From: Arcicella sp043769985
GTDB lineage: Bacteria; Bacteroidota; Bacteroidia; Cytophagales; Spirosomataceae
Assembly (NCBI GenBank): GCA_043769985.1
Contig: JAYVIV010000078.1
Location: 14,950 to 78,949 of the forward strand
Direction of reading: 5' to 3'
DNA length: 64,000 nt
Positions 34,289-42,437 of this stretch are shown here, piece by piece. The position numbers and the translations under genes were made by a program. A model generated the notes under the pieces. The model was not told the DNA's origin. It made no database searches and worked only from the letters and a program-made list of their open reading frames with translations. Positions within the stretch are counted from its first letter, which is position 1, and every line of letters starts with the position of its first letter.

Positions 34289-35170
34289 ATGACAAATCAC
34301 GCATCTGAAACCCAGAATTTTTTTAGTGCTGTCGCTACAGGATCATTAGAACAATTCATTCCTAATAAGCAATGGTCACCTTTGAAACTGTTTAATGCAT
34401 CGCAGTGTGCATTCAAAAAAGTGTATGACAAGTTCAAAGGAAATTTTGATCTACATATTGCTACTTCTATTCCTACGTTCAGAGAGAATCAGATAGTTGT
34501 TGGTACAGCCATTGTAGGGAATTTACCCTTCGGCCTAATGTATGATATAGGTGGGTCAGAAGGTGGGTTTTGCAAGGCAATCACCGATTTTTCTTTTGGC
34601 ACTATCCAGACCATAAATCTTGATCCGAATGAAGAAATGGAAGCTATCCATAATGCTACTCCAATATATGGGTCTACCTACGTTAAGGAAGCCTTTTATG
34701 AAGGATTTGAGTATAATGGTGTAAATTACAAAACACATGTACCTAAGCGCAAAGCAGACATAGTACATGAGTCAATGACTTTCCAGTTTATAACCAAGGA
34801 TCGGGAAGCATTCGTAAAAGAGATTAAGGATAACTACCTGAAACCTGATGGTATTTTTATAACCGAGCAGAAGTTCAGTTCCAGACCTGATCTGTATGAT
34901 CGGGCAGAAGTTATTAAGAATGCTTACAAAAGACAGTACTACACTCCAGAGCAACTGGCTACCAAAGATGAAAGTATAGTGGTTGGTATGAAAGAAAATC
35001 AGGCAGACTCCATAGAATTTCTACGACTTTTACAAGACAATTTCAAACATGTAGGTCTGCATTGGGTTGCAGGTAATTTTTTGGGGTTTATGGCCACCGA
35101 TAGTGACACTACTTTTAAAAAGTATAACCGTATTCTAACTCTTTTTAATGAGGCAGACCTTACGGTGTAA
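34289..35170 (+). CDS. SAM-dependent methyltransferase-like protein A
   Basis: 293 residues. Residues 85-94 (YDIGGSEGGF) form a Rossmann methyltransferase motif I, followed by TINLDPNEEM with an acidic motif II position, then a motif-IV-like ADIVHESMTFQF and a late YLKPDGIFITEQKF strand, the usual post-motif III pattern. The order fits class I methyltransferases near the CmoA-like group. The substrate is unknown. A second copy, at 36878-37798, shares the N-terminal ASETQ and HIATSIPTFRE segments. Confidence 0.75.
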   Translation: MTNHASETQNFFSAVATGSLEQFIPNKQWSPLKLFNASQCAFKKVYDKFKGNFDLHIATSIPTFRENQIVVGTAIVGNLPFGLMYDIGGSEGGFCKAITDFSFGTIQTINLDPNEEMEAIHNATPIYGSTYVKEAFYEGFEYNGVNYKTHVPKRKADIVHESMTFQFITKDREAFVKEIKDNYLKPDGIFITEQKFSSRPDLYDRAEVIKNAYKRQYYTPEQLATKDESIVVGMKENQADSIEFLRLLQDNFKHVGLHWVAGNFLGFMATDSDTTFKKYNRILTLFNEADLTV

Positions 35171-35197
35171 AATATTCCATATCTTTTTTAATATTTC

Positions 35198-35229
35198 CCT
35201 CCCAGCGAGTAACTTTTCTGGGAGGTTTT
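35198..35229 (+). terminator. Intrinsic terminator
   Basis: CCTCCCAG (35198-35205) / CTGGGAGG (35218-35225), 8-bp stem with a 12-base loop and TTTT, shortly after the methyltransferase-like gene. Confidence 0.82.
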
Positions 35230-35242
35230 AAACCAATTAAAC

Positions 35243-35677
35243 ATGAGCAAGAAATTAGTTTTAATTTATAAAGGCACAGAAAGTAAAGTAAGCCCAGAAC
35301 TTAGCGAGTATATACGAACTTTGGAAGGAACAAAAATTAAGTTAGAAATAGCTGTAAAAACTCAGAATAAGCAGATTGCTGATCTGATTGGGGAAATTTC
35401 ACACCTAAAAAATACAGCTAATGAGTTTTACTTAGAAGTAAAAACATTAATGTCTCAGGTTTTTCAGGGGGTGGGTGATAATGTAGGTTTTGTGGATAAT
35501 TCTGGGAATTTTGGTAAGTTATACTTGTGGCTCTCCAGAGAAATTAATGTTAACTGTACCTATGAGATATCACACAGAAACCCACCAGTTTTTGCAATCG
35601 AACATCCATTGGCCAAATACCGTAAACGTATGATAAAAAGAACTGATAAGTATTTTGACAGATCAAAACATTTTTAA
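35243..35677 (+). CDS. Hypothetical protein with coiled-coil N-terminus
   Basis: 144 residues; residues 15-75 are coiled-coil-like (LEGTKIKLEIAVKTQNKQIADLIGEI). The C-terminus is basic (KYRKRMIKRTDKYFDRSKHF). It follows the terminator closely and no promoter is clear, so it may be read through. Function unknown. Confidence 0.6.
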   Translation: MSKKLVLIYKGTESKVSPELSEYIRTLEGTKIKLEIAVKTQNKQIADLIGEISHLKNTANEFYLEVKTLMSQVFQGVGDNVGFVDNSGNFGKLYLWLSREINVNCTYEISHRNPPVFAIEHPLAKYRKRMIKRTDKYFDRSKHF

Positions 35678-35689
35678 AAATACTTTCAC

Positions 35690-35732
35690 AAAAATTTTTT
35701 TATTACAGATATTATTCTTATCTTTGCAGCAT
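35690..35732 (+). promoter_or_regulatory. Accessory promoter family, copy 2
   Basis: AAAAATTTTTTTATTACAG with TATCTTTG at 35719-35726 and the leader CATATTAGTTAACA. One or two changes relative to copy 1. Confidence 0.85.
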
Positions 35733-35759
35733 ATTAGTTAACAACATAAATATCTTCTC

Positions 35760-36281
35760 ATGAAACTTACAATCAGAGTTACAAGATTTTACCTAAGTGG
35801 GTATCACAATTTAAGAATATCTGTTTTACACCAAGACAGAAATTGGTATACTGCAAAAAGTTTACATGGGTTCCAACCTATGGGAACTATACACTACCAA
35901 GCCCATGATGGATGCCCTAATTGGTATGGCCAATCATTTTCTGTGGATCATGGTCAAGTAGACTCTTTGGAGTATATGACCAGAGTAGCAAAATTCTTAA
36001 AGCAGGATGACTCTCTGGAATTTTTACTGGCCAACAGTACAGAAGTGGTTTATTTTAACGGTGCAAATATCCCTAAGAAATTTCAAGGGTTTAACATATA
36101 CAAGGCAACTGGAGACGGAGGGCCTGATTATGTTATAGCTAAGAATATTTATAAGGCAGGTAGGGCTTTGGTTGACCAAGGTAAGCAAACTGAACTAACC
36201 ATATTGTCTTTAGAGCAAGAAAAATTTACTGGCGATTTTGTCGATTACACTTTAAATATGAATGATGTTAATAAAAACTGA
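35760..36281 (+). CDS. Hypothetical protein
   Basis: 173 residues, mixed alpha/beta with many aromatic residues and His in the N-terminal third (YHNLRISVLHQDRNWYTAK). No signal, membrane segment or known motif. Overlaps the next small gene by 20 bases. Confidence 0.65.
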   Translation: MKLTIRVTRFYLSGYHNLRISVLHQDRNWYTAKSLHGFQPMGTIHYQAHDGCPNWYGQSFSVDHGQVDSLEYMTRVAKFLKQDDSLEFLLANSTEVVYFNGANIPKKFQGFNIYKATGDGGPDYVIAKNIYKAGRALVDQGKQTELTILSLEQEKFTGDFVDYTLNMNDVNKN

Positions 36282-36432
36282 ATGGGGTAATGTAACCCTG
36301 AAACTGGATGAGAAAAATAAATTAGAGGTGCATCTTCCGCAAGGTGTCTCAGGTAGAATCCTGACCGAAATAAGAAAACTTCCTGAATTTCAAACTGGTG
36401 TAGCCAGTCTGACAGGAGAAGTCGCACCCTAA
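36262..36432 (+). CDS. Small hypothetical protein (56 residues)
   Basis: Frame ATG ATG from 36262 to TAA 36432, overlapping the preceding gene. Composition is normal for a beta-rich peptide (WGNVTLKLDEKNKLEVHLP). A strong terminator begins 7 bases after its stop, which supports it as the last gene of this transcript. Confidence 0.58.
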   Translation: MMLIKTEWGNVTLKLDEKNKLEVHLPQGVSGRILTEIRKLPEFQTGVASLTGEVAP

Positions 36433-36439
36433 TTTTTTG

Positions 36440-36473
36440 GGGGTTTCCTGATAATAATTGGAGGCCCCTTTTT
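36440..36473 (+). terminator. Intrinsic terminator
   Basis: GGGGTTTCC (36440-36448) pairs with GGAGGCCCC (36460-36468), including two G-U pairs; an 11-base loop and a T5 tract complete it. Confidence 0.82.
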
Positions 36474-36559
36474 GTGCCCTTAGTTATAAAACAGAGAAGT
36501 ACATATACTTAAAAAACACTATATTTTCTGATGTAAAAATAATTTTAAAGTTTTTTCAT

Positions 36560-36604
36560 AAAAATTTTTTTATTCCAATTATTATTTGTATCTTTGCAGT
36601 CTAA
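36560..36604 (+). promoter_or_regulatory. Accessory promoter family, copy 3
   Basis: AAAAATTTTTTTATTCC and TATCTTTG at 36589-36596, with a second leader type, AGTCTAAATACTTAATC, shared with copy 5. Confidence 0.85.
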
Positions 36605-36614
36605 ATACTTAATC

Positions 36615-36881
36615 ATGGAAACGTGTTATAATACTGAACCTGAATTGTATGAAGCTGTGGAAGCACTTATAAAAAAGTATGATCCACCCATAGTACAAAA
36701 GCATCATCATGCTACCAATTCTGGCGGTTGGTATGTGAACAAAGATAACAGGGCTGCCATTTGGGTTTCCAGTACTTTGTATCAGTTTATCAACACTAAA
36801 GGGGAAGTAACCCATATTTTAATGGAAAAAATAGTTAATAACAGACAATATTCAATAACATTTATAAACCACTCGGAATGA
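36615..36881 (+). CDS. Small hypothetical protein
   Basis: 88 residues from the ATG at 36615, right after the conserved leader. Begins METCYNTEPELYEAVEAL, then YVNKDNRAAIWVSSTLYQF. ATGA overlap with the second methyltransferase-like gene. The fragment left of the IS element starts with the same codons (METxY), indicating a duplicated promoter-plus-start cassette. Confidence 0.62.
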   Translation: METCYNTEPELYEAVEALIKKYDPPIVQKHHHATNSGGWYVNKDNRAAIWVSSTLYQFINTKGEVTHILMEKIVNNRQYSITFINHSE

Positions 36882-37798
36882 CAACATATGCATCAGAAAC
36901 GCAAGGTTTTTTATCAGATGTTGCCACAGGCAAATCTGATATTTTTAAACCAAAAAGAACTTGGAAGTCATTGGTCTCTTTCAATAAATTTGAGACTTAC
37001 TTCAAAGGTATTTTTGACAAGTACACGGGAAAGTTTGACATGCATATTGCTACATCTATACCGACTTTCAGGGAAGTCCAGATCATTGTAGGGGCTGCCA
37101 TTGTAAACACATTCATCAAACATAGATCAGCACTGGTTTATGATATCGGGGGAAGTGAAGGTGGTTTCTGCAAAGCAATCTCAGAAGGTAGTGAAGGAAG
37201 CATTCGCACTATCAATCTTGACCCTAACAGCGACATGAAAGCTATGCACAATAAGAAGCCAGTTGCAGGTTCCATTTTTATTCAGGAGGCATTTCATCAG
37301 GGTTTTGATTATGAAGGTATACACTACCCTACCCATCAGCCGATTGAAAAAGCTGATGTGGTTCATGAGAGTATGATTTTCCAGTTTAGTAATCATGAGA
37401 GAGCAGTGTTTATTCATCATATTAAAAATGATTACCTTAAACCTGCTGGGCTTTTTATTACAGAAGAAAAGTTTGTAGGTTCTTCTTCATATAACCAAAA
37501 TGAAGCATATAAGAAAACTTACAAAGATCAGTATTACACTAAAGAGCAGCAAGAGAAAAAATCTGAAACCGTACTTACAGGTATGCAGTCAGATCAGGCA
37601 GATTTTGACACTTATTTAATGCTTTTGAATAGAAATTTTAAGTATACTGCTCAATATTGGATGTCTGGGAATTTCAGGGGTGTGGTTTGTTCTGATAACC
37701 AAAAAGTACTTAACGAGTTTATGGAATGTACTGGAGTTACTTACTTCAAAGGTGTAACGCAGGAAGGACAAAGGTATACAACCCCAAAAATAGTTTAA
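36878..37798 (+). CDS. SAM-dependent methyltransferase-like protein B
   Basis: 306 residues, paralogue of the gene at 34289. Motif I YDIGGSEGGF at 88-97, TINLDPNSDM, then ADVVHESMIFQF and YLKPAGLFITEEKF follow in the same order. Conserved ASETQG and MHIATSIPTFRE lie near the start. Divergence is greatest in the C-terminal third. A stable duplication suggests two substrates or a heterodimer, which is conjecture. Confidence 0.75.
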   Translation: MTTYASETQGFLSDVATGKSDIFKPKRTWKSLVSFNKFETYFKGIFDKYTGKFDMHIATSIPTFREVQIIVGAAIVNTFIKHRSALVYDIGGSEGGFCKAISEGSEGSIRTINLDPNSDMKAMHNKKPVAGSIFIQEAFHQGFDYEGIHYPTHQPIEKADVVHESMIFQFSNHERAVFIHHIKNDYLKPAGLFITEEKFVGSSSYNQNEAYKKTYKDQYYTKEQQEKKSETVLTGMQSDQADFDTYLMLLNRNFKYTAQYWMSGNFRGVVCSDNQKVLNEFMECTGVTYFKGVTQEGQRYTTPKIV

Positions 37799-37810
37799 AA
37801 ATAATTTCAT

Positions 37811-37860
37811 AAAAATTTTTTTATTCCAAAAATTATGTTTATCTTTGCACCATATTAGTT
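37811..37860 (+). promoter_or_regulatory. Accessory promoter family, copy 4
   Basis: AAAAATTTTTTTATTCC and TATCTTTG at 37840-37847, with the leader CATATTAGTTAACA; almost identical to copy 1 over about 65 bases. Confidence 0.85.
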
Positions 37861-37881
37861 AACACATAAAACATAAAGAGC

Positions 37882-38196
37882 ATGACAGCTACAGAAATTC
37901 TAAAACAAACCAATGGCAAATTTACTAATGTAACTTTTGTCCGATCTACAGACACCAAATCTGGCAAGGCAGGGGAACTTTCCACCAGAGTATTTCGTAC
38001 CAAAGTTACCAAAGGTGTAAAGGGTACAGGCATGTCCTATGATCCAGCAACCAAAGGTTTAATAGTTCTGTACTCCCAGACCAACAAATGTCATCGAACC
38101 ATTAAGGTAGACAACATCGTTCGTGTTAAATGTGGTCAGATTGACTGGCACAAGACCGAGGGTGATTTAGTAATCAACAAACCAGTATTATCATGA
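37882..38196 (+). CDS. Hypothetical protein
   Basis: 104 residues, basic, beta-rich, with a Lys/Thr-rich centre (FRTKVTKGVKGTG). Resembles small SH3-like or OB-like nucleic-acid binders but is not assignable. ATGA overlap with the next gene. Confidence 0.62.
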   Translation: MTATEILKQTNGKFTNVTFVRSTDTKSGKAGELSTRVFRTKVTKGVKGTGMSYDPATKGLIVLYSQTNKCHRTIKVDNIVRVKCGQIDWHKTEGDLVINKPVLS

Positions 38197-38441
38197 CCAA
38201 AGATATCTTTGAATCAAAAGTAGCCCTTGCAATTTTAGCAGGGGCTACCCATCTGGAGATAAAATACCAGTCTTTACTTGATCCTGATGGAAAGCCAAAG
38301 ACCAGAAAAATTCTGTTACCTACGGCCCAGAAAGCAGGAACCCATACCCAGAATTATGCCTATGCTCTACAAAAAGCGGAGGACATAGCAGCAGAAAATT
38401 TTATTCCACCTATAATTTCAATAACATTCAATGAAAGCTAA
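38193..38441 (+). CDS. Small hypothetical protein
   Basis: 82 residues, mixed alpha/beta (ATHLEIKYQSLLDPDGKPK). Coupled at both ends by short overlaps. Function unknown. Confidence 0.6.
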   Translation: MTKDIFESKVALAILAGATHLEIKYQSLLDPDGKPKTRKILLPTAQKAGTHTQNYAYALQKAEDIAAENFIPPIISITFNES

Positions 38442-38703
38442 AATAATAATCTCTGGGCAGATAATGTCGATTTCTGTAATAGGTGCAGGATTATCTGTAT
38501 CATATAAAAAGGGGGTATTCAACAGCAGAATTTACGAATATCCTACTATGAGTTCAGCGCAAAAGGATTTGTATGAGGCATACCACTATTTAAGACAATA
38601 CGATGGTACTGATCCAATGCTCAGACTTCGGAGAGATAGTGGAAGCAGACCATGTACCTTGAAGTATGATGCAGGAACCGCAGAAATTGGTGAATCACTT
38701 TAA
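38431..38703 (+). CDS. Small hypothetical protein
   Basis: 90 residues; N-terminal beta strand pair, then SAQKDLYEAYHYLRQYD and a basic stretch RLRRDSGSRPCTLKYDAGTAEIGE. The ending looks like a compact beta-hairpin. Function unknown. Followed by promoter copy 5. Confidence 0.6.
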   Translation: MKAKIIISGQIMSISVIGAGLSVSYKKGVFNSRIYEYPTMSSAQKDLYEAYHYLRQYDGTDPMLRLRRDSGSRPCTLKYDAGTAEIGESL

Positions 38704-38725
38704 AAATAATTTTAAAGTTTTGTCA

Positions 38726-38780
38726 TAAAAATTTTTTATTCCAATTATTATTTGTATCTTTGCAGTCTAAATACTTAATC
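38726..38780 (+). promoter_or_regulatory. Accessory promoter family, copy 5 (upstream of the IS insertion)
   Basis: AAAAATTTTTTATTCC and TATCTTTG at 38755-38762, then AGTCTAAATACTTAATC and an ATG. Same as copy 3, but now reads into an insertion sequence. Confidence 0.82.
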
Positions 38781-38826
38781 ATGGAAACGTTTTATAAAAC
38801 GTGCCGTAAAACCAATTCATCGCTTT
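38781..38826 (+). pseudogene. 5' fragment of a gene cut by the insertion sequence
   Basis: ATG GAA ACG TTT TAT AAA after the conserved leader, closely matching the start at 36615; the frame closes inside the left end of the IS. The downstream remnant is probably the HNH-like piece at 40573-40662. Confidence 0.55.
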
Positions 38827-38861
38827 AGCGTGGATTGGATGTAAGGCACAAAGATAATGAT

Positions 38862-39272
38862 TTAACCTTGTGAGAGAATATACTCACGAATAGTATCAGG
38901 AGAAGCCTCACCTATTGAGCAAACGAAGTAGCCATCAGACCAAAACATATTTTTGTACCAATACTCTTTACGTAAAGCAACAGAATGAGCTTGCCAAATA
39001 TGTAAAGTAGATTGTTGTTTTAACCTACGGACTATTTGAGCAATAGACAAACGAGGAATATAACGAACTAAAAAATGCACATGGTCAATATCTGTTTCCA
39101 TTACTTCAATTTCAAAATCTGACTTATCAGTAATAGATTGAAGAATTGCCTTCATATCATTATTAAGTTGCCCGACAAGCAACTTTTTACGATACTTGCA
39201 GACAAAGATTAAATGACATTTGAGGTAATGTTTTGAGCGATTTGTGCTGATGTAATTAGATTTTTTAGACAT
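38862..39272 (-). CDS. tnpA: IS200/IS605 Y1 transposase
   Basis: 136 residues, full length for the family. HUH motif at residues 64-66 in DIDHVHFLVRY, a central SIAQIVRRLKQQST helix, the WSDGYFVCSIG segment and the tyrosine helix DTIREYILSQ (Tyr131). All catalytic elements look intact. It cuts and rejoins single-stranded DNA at the element's hairpin ends, often on the lagging strand at forks. Confidence 0.93.
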   Translation of the reverse strand: MSKKSNYISTNRSKHYLKCHLIFVCKYRKKLLVGQLNNDMKAILQSITDKSDFEIEVMETDIDHVHFLVRYIPRLSIAQIVRRLKQQSTLHIWQAHSVALRKEYWYKNMFWSDGYFVCSIGEASPDTIREYILSQG

Positions 39273-39367
39273 AGTAGTGAAGTTTTTTGTAAATGTTTCT
39301 CAATCAAAATGGAAATATTTACAAAAAACGTAACGGTGGTATAAAAATAATTACTATCTTTGCACAA

Positions 39368-40567
39368 GTGAAAACAATACATAAGACATATCGCTTTACA
39401 ATAATGCCAAATCAGGAGCAACAAATTCTGTTAAGCAAGCATTTTGGTTGTGTCAGATGGGCTTATAATCACTTTCTCAATAAAAGAAAAGAGCAGTATG
39501 AGTTGAGTAAAAAATCAGACAATTATTATGAACAAGCAAAGACATTGACTGAAATTAAAAAGAAAGAGGAAACTATCTGGTTGAAAGAAGTGAACAGTCA
39601 AACCCTGCAATTTGCTTTAAGATGCTTAGATACTGCATACTTAAACTTCTTTCGTGGTAATGCTAAGTTCCCTCGTTTTAAAAGCAGGAGAGATAAAAAT
39701 ACTTTTACCGTTCCTCAATTTGTAACAGTTGAAAAGGACATATTGTATATCCCAAAATTCAAAGATGGAATTAAAATCAATCTTCATAGAGAAATACAAG
39801 GAGATGTGAAACATTGCACTATTAGCAAAACGCCAACAGGCAAGTATTTTGTTTCAATACTTTGTGAAACTCAATATGTTCCGAAACAGAAAACAGGCAA
39901 AGAGGTTGGAATAGATTTAGGATTGAAAGACTTTGTAATTACTTCGGATGGAATTAAATTTAAAAACAATCGTTACACAAAACACCATGAACGTGCTTTA
40001 GCAAAAGCACAAAAACATCTTTCTCGTAAAACTAAAGGCAGCAAACGGTATGAAAACCAAAGACTGAAAGTTGCTTTGTTACATGAGAAAACAGCCAATT
40101 CAAGATTAGACAATTTGCACAAAGTAAGTTCTCAAATAGTTTCCGATAATGATGTAATTTGTTTAGAAGATTTACATATTAAAGGAATGATTAAAAATCA
40201 TAAACTTGCAAAGCACATTGCTGATGCAAGTTGGGGAAACTTTGTAAGATTGTTGGAATACAAAGCTGATTGGAATGATAGGCGGATAGTAAAAATAAAC
40301 CGCTTCTTTCCATCTTCTAAAACCTGTAATTATTGTGGTTGGATAAATCAAAACTTAAACCTTACTGAAAGAGAATGGACTTGTAAATGTGGAGTAACCC
40401 ATGATAGGGATGCTAACGCTGCAATAAATATCTTGAAAGAAGGAAAGAAAATAATCGGGGCGGAACTCTCCGATAACACTCTTCGAGGCTTAAATCAGAC
40501 TTCTGCAAAGAAGCACAAGCCGTTGAAAAGAGAAGCCCATCCCATCAGCTTTGCTGTGGGTGGGTAG
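39368..40567 (+). CDS. tnpB: TnpB, RNA-guided RuvC-like nuclease of the IS element
   Basis: 399 residues from the GTG at 39368, which follows TATCTTTG (39355-39362); upstream in-frame ATG at 39293 lies before that promoter. RuvC residues appear intact: Asp183 (GIDLGLKDFV), Glu267 (VICLEDLHIKGM) and Asp348 (HDRDANAAINIL). A zinc-finger CNYCG...CKCG (Cys320, 323, 339, 341) separates the last two. TnpB proteins use an omega RNA from the element's right end to cut DNA next to a target-adjacent motif, favouring retention of the element. Confidence 0.93.
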   Translation: MKTIHKTYRFTIMPNQEQQILLSKHFGCVRWAYNHFLNKRKEQYELSKKSDNYYEQAKTLTEIKKKEETIWLKEVNSQTLQFALRCLDTAYLNFFRGNAKFPRFKSRRDKNTFTVPQFVTVEKDILYIPKFKDGIKINLHREIQGDVKHCTISKTPTGKYFVSILCETQYVPKQKTGKEVGIDLGLKDFVITSDGIKFKNNRYTKHHERALAKAQKHLSRKTKGSKRYENQRLKVALLHEKTANSRLDNLHKVSSQIVSDNDVICLEDLHIKGMIKNHKLAKHIADASWGNFVRLLEYKADWNDRRIVKINRFFPSSKTCNYCGWINQNLNLTEREWTCKCGVTHDRDANAAINILKEGKKIIGAELSDNTLRGLNQTSAKKHKPLKREAHPISFAVGG

Positions 40568-40590
40568 TTCACTTTGTGGAAAACCCTGAT
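40450..40590 (+). ncRNA. Predicted omega RNA at the tnpB 3' end
   Basis: Known TnpB systems encode the guide RNA scaffold across the tnpB 3' end and right end, with the guide taken from the flank. Here the RE hairpin at 40536-40564 fits the scaffold's last stem, and the flank after about 40567 would be the guide. Boundaries are inferred. Confidence 0.45.
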
Positions 40591-40662
40591 GGTAAACACA
40601 TTGCACGACATAAAGATAGAAATGTGCAAAATAACAGGGCAGATAATCTGGAGTGGGTTTAA
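40573..40662 (+). pseudogene. HNH endonuclease 3' remnant
   Basis: In-frame codons give FVENPDGKHIARHKDR followed by NVQNNRADNLEWV and a TAA at 40660-40662. This is the classic C-terminal half of an HNH homing endonuclease (NPxGK...H.D.N..NNRADNLEWV). The 5' part is absent from this side of the IS, consistent with disruption by insertion or deletion. Confidence 0.7.
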
Positions 40663-40754
40663 AGTTTTAGTTGAAGTAAAAGGGGGTAACTGGTTGATAA
40701 TCAGTGGGTTAGATTAAGTACGAGAAAAAAGGGCAGCGGTTTTTTTTTATTTTT

Positions 40755-41099
40755 TTGCACCTGCGCAGACACGTAATAAGACATTTATCCGTTTGTAAAC
40801 GTTTGTACACGGCTTTTAGCCCCTTAGAGACCCGATCTCCAGACGACCTATATCAATATATCATTTTATCACAAAACTCTCACTCCGATGACCTGAGGGG
40901 CCAAATTGACCATATTATGAGCCAAATAGAGTACAGAAAAAGTATTTTAAAGAAAAGTTGGATATTTTTCTACATAAAAGATGAAAAAGAAGTAATTTTA
41001 GGTACAGCCAAATGTCATAATCCGAATACTCACCAACATTACAAATATCTGGAATGTGATCCGACCATTCACCATTATGGCTACAGAATAGACGGATAA
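40755..41099 (+). CDS. Hypothetical protein, start uncertain
   Basis: Open frame of up to 114 codons with only non-ATG starts (TTG at 40755 or 40803) before an internal ATG. The C-terminal half looks protein-like (SWIFFYIKDEKEVILGTAKC). It could be a 5'-truncated gene at the edge of the IS-disturbed region. Function unknown. Confidence 0.4.
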   Translation: MHLRRHVIRHLSVCKRLYTAFSPLETRSPDDLYQYIILSQNSHSDDLRGQIDHIMSQIEYRKSILKKSWIFFYIKDEKEVILGTAKCHNPNTHQHYKYLECDPTIHHYGYRIDG

Positions 41100-41196
41100 G
41101 TGTAAATACGTTAAATCGCTGTTAAATACTCTAATTTACGAGAAAACGTAAACACATATTATCATCTTTGAGATTTTAATCACCAAATATGGTAAA

Positions 41197-41907
41197 ATGA
41201 TAAATTTTAAAGCGGATTTAGGAGATTTAGAACTCCCTTTTAAGAAAAAACTATTAGATGATGGTCTAAAATTAATTGATTTTTTCAAAATCTCTGTAAA
41301 GAATTATGTAACTCTGAGTTTACGTCTTGACGTAAAGACGAAACCACTCGTAAAGACATTTGCAGATCAGAAACCTATTACCAGAGATTCTCCATTTATA
41401 GAGAAATATAACCTGACAGCCCCAACATTGGCTAAAGGTGGAATAGTGCCTCCAGATGCCCCTCCAGTAGTATTAGACAGAGGTCTGGTGTCTAATACCA
41501 AAATATCAGAGCAAATCTCTGCTGAAATGGTTAGAAAAGCAGCAGAAATTAAGGCAAAAAGAGCCGATCCAGTTCCAAATACAGACTCTATTCTCCCAGA
41601 AGGAAGATATAGATATAAGGATAATTTGTACTATATAAAATATGGTGGCAAATTAATCACTCACGGCTATCCTGAAATAACTTTGGACGGCATAGTATAT
41701 GAAATGCAGCCATTACCATTTACAAGAGTACTCGAACCTAAAGTAGAACATGTAGTGAATGAATACATACCAGTTGATGACCAGATAGTATTGGAAGTCG
41801 ATACATCTGAATACTTACAAGGCGATCAAGTACATGTGGATAGTTCCAACATACATGAAATGCCGACATTTGCAGATATTATGGCTGAGGCAGGAAAAAA
41901 GATTTAG
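41197..41907 (+). CDS. Hypothetical protein
   Basis: 236 residues, acidic C-terminus, Pro/Val-rich middle (GGIVPPDAPPVVLDRGLV), and a compact domain RYRYKDNLYYIKYGGKLITHGYPEI. No signal or membrane segment. Function unknown. Confidence 0.62.
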   Translation: MINFKADLGDLELPFKKKLLDDGLKLIDFFKISVKNYVTLSLRLDVKTKPLVKTFADQKPITRDSPFIEKYNLTAPTLAKGGIVPPDAPPVVLDRGLVSNTKISEQISAEMVRKAAEIKAKRADPVPNTDSILPEGRYRYKDNLYYIKYGGKLITHGYPEITLDGIVYEMQPLPFTRVLEPKVEHVVNEYIPVDDQIVLEVDTSEYLQGDQVHVDSSNIHEMPTFADIMAEAGKKI

Positions 41908-41965
41908 AAATATATCTCAGGGTTTTCTGGGTCTCACGTTAACGCAAATAGTTTTAAAATAATTG

Positions 41966-42008
41966 TAAAAAAATTTTTTTATTCCAGAAACTTGTTGTAT
42001 CTTGCAGC
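41966..42008 (+). promoter_or_regulatory. Accessory promoter family, copy 6 (diverged -7)
   Basis: AAAAAAATTTTTTTATTCC followed by TATCTTG (41998-42004), one T short of the usual element, 25 bases before the ATG at 42030. Confidence 0.7.
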
Positions 42009-42029
42009 ATAATTAAAAACGATATAGTC

Positions 42030-42356
42030 ATGAAAACATTTAAGAATATTGCAGACCAGTTGAATTGTGATTTGGTAGAAATAAGATATCATAACTTTGG
42101 GCATACAGCCAAGGGCTATGATATTGTAAACAAGTATGGATACATCCTTTACAGTTTTATTCCCTATAATGACAGCAAGGCTAATATATGGAAAGTAATC
42201 AGAAAAACACCCGATGATTTTAGAAACATCCAACCTGTAGTCTTCTATGGGAGTGCAAGGGAGGTAGTCGCCAGAAAAGATATGTTCTATGCATCCATGA
42301 GAACCAGTTATAAATTATCTGGACAATTTGAAATGCTGCCTGTAAGTACACCATAA
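42030..42356 (+). CDS. Hypothetical protein
   Basis: 108 residues, mixed alpha/beta (DQLNCDLVEIRYHNFGHTAKGYDIV). No family recognised. Followed by a clear terminator. Confidence 0.62.
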   Translation: MKTFKNIADQLNCDLVEIRYHNFGHTAKGYDIVNKYGYILYSFIPYNDSKANIWKVIRKTPDDFRNIQPVVFYGSAREVVARKDMFYASMRTSYKLSGQFEMLPVSTP

Positions 42357-42403
42357 AATATAATTGTTATTTGAGTTAGTTAATTAATGTTGTTTACGTT
42401 GTT

Positions 42404-42437
42404 AAGGTGTGTAGTCTAAAACTGCACACCTTTTTTT
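42404..42437 (+). terminator. Intrinsic terminator
   Basis: AAGGTGTG (42404-42411) / CACACCTT (42425-42432), 8-bp stem, 13-base loop, then a T tract. Confidence 0.85.

Larger units (their letters stand above)
38795..40580. mobile_element. IS200/IS605-family insertion sequence (tnpA and tnpB divergent)
   Basis: About 1.8 kb. Left-end hairpin at 38812-38838 (CCAATTCATCGC, loop TTTA, GCGTGGATTGG) and right-end hairpin at 40536-40564 (CCCATCCCATCAGC, loop TTT, GCTGTGGGTGGG), both imperfect with bulged T residues as recognised by Y1 transposases. tnpA faces left, tnpB right. Exact ends are not determined because these elements leave no target duplication. The right-end hairpin overlaps the last tnpB codons. 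Confidence 0.85.

Noticed and set aside
39293..39367. Longer TnpB start at 39293
   Set aside because: The extra 25 residues lie upstream of a TATCTTTG element and do not resemble TnpB N-termini; GTG at 39368 gives the standard start.
41166..41180. Consensus -7 before the gene at 41197
   Set aside because: The bases read CATCTTTG, missing the TA of the element, so a promoter is not annotated.
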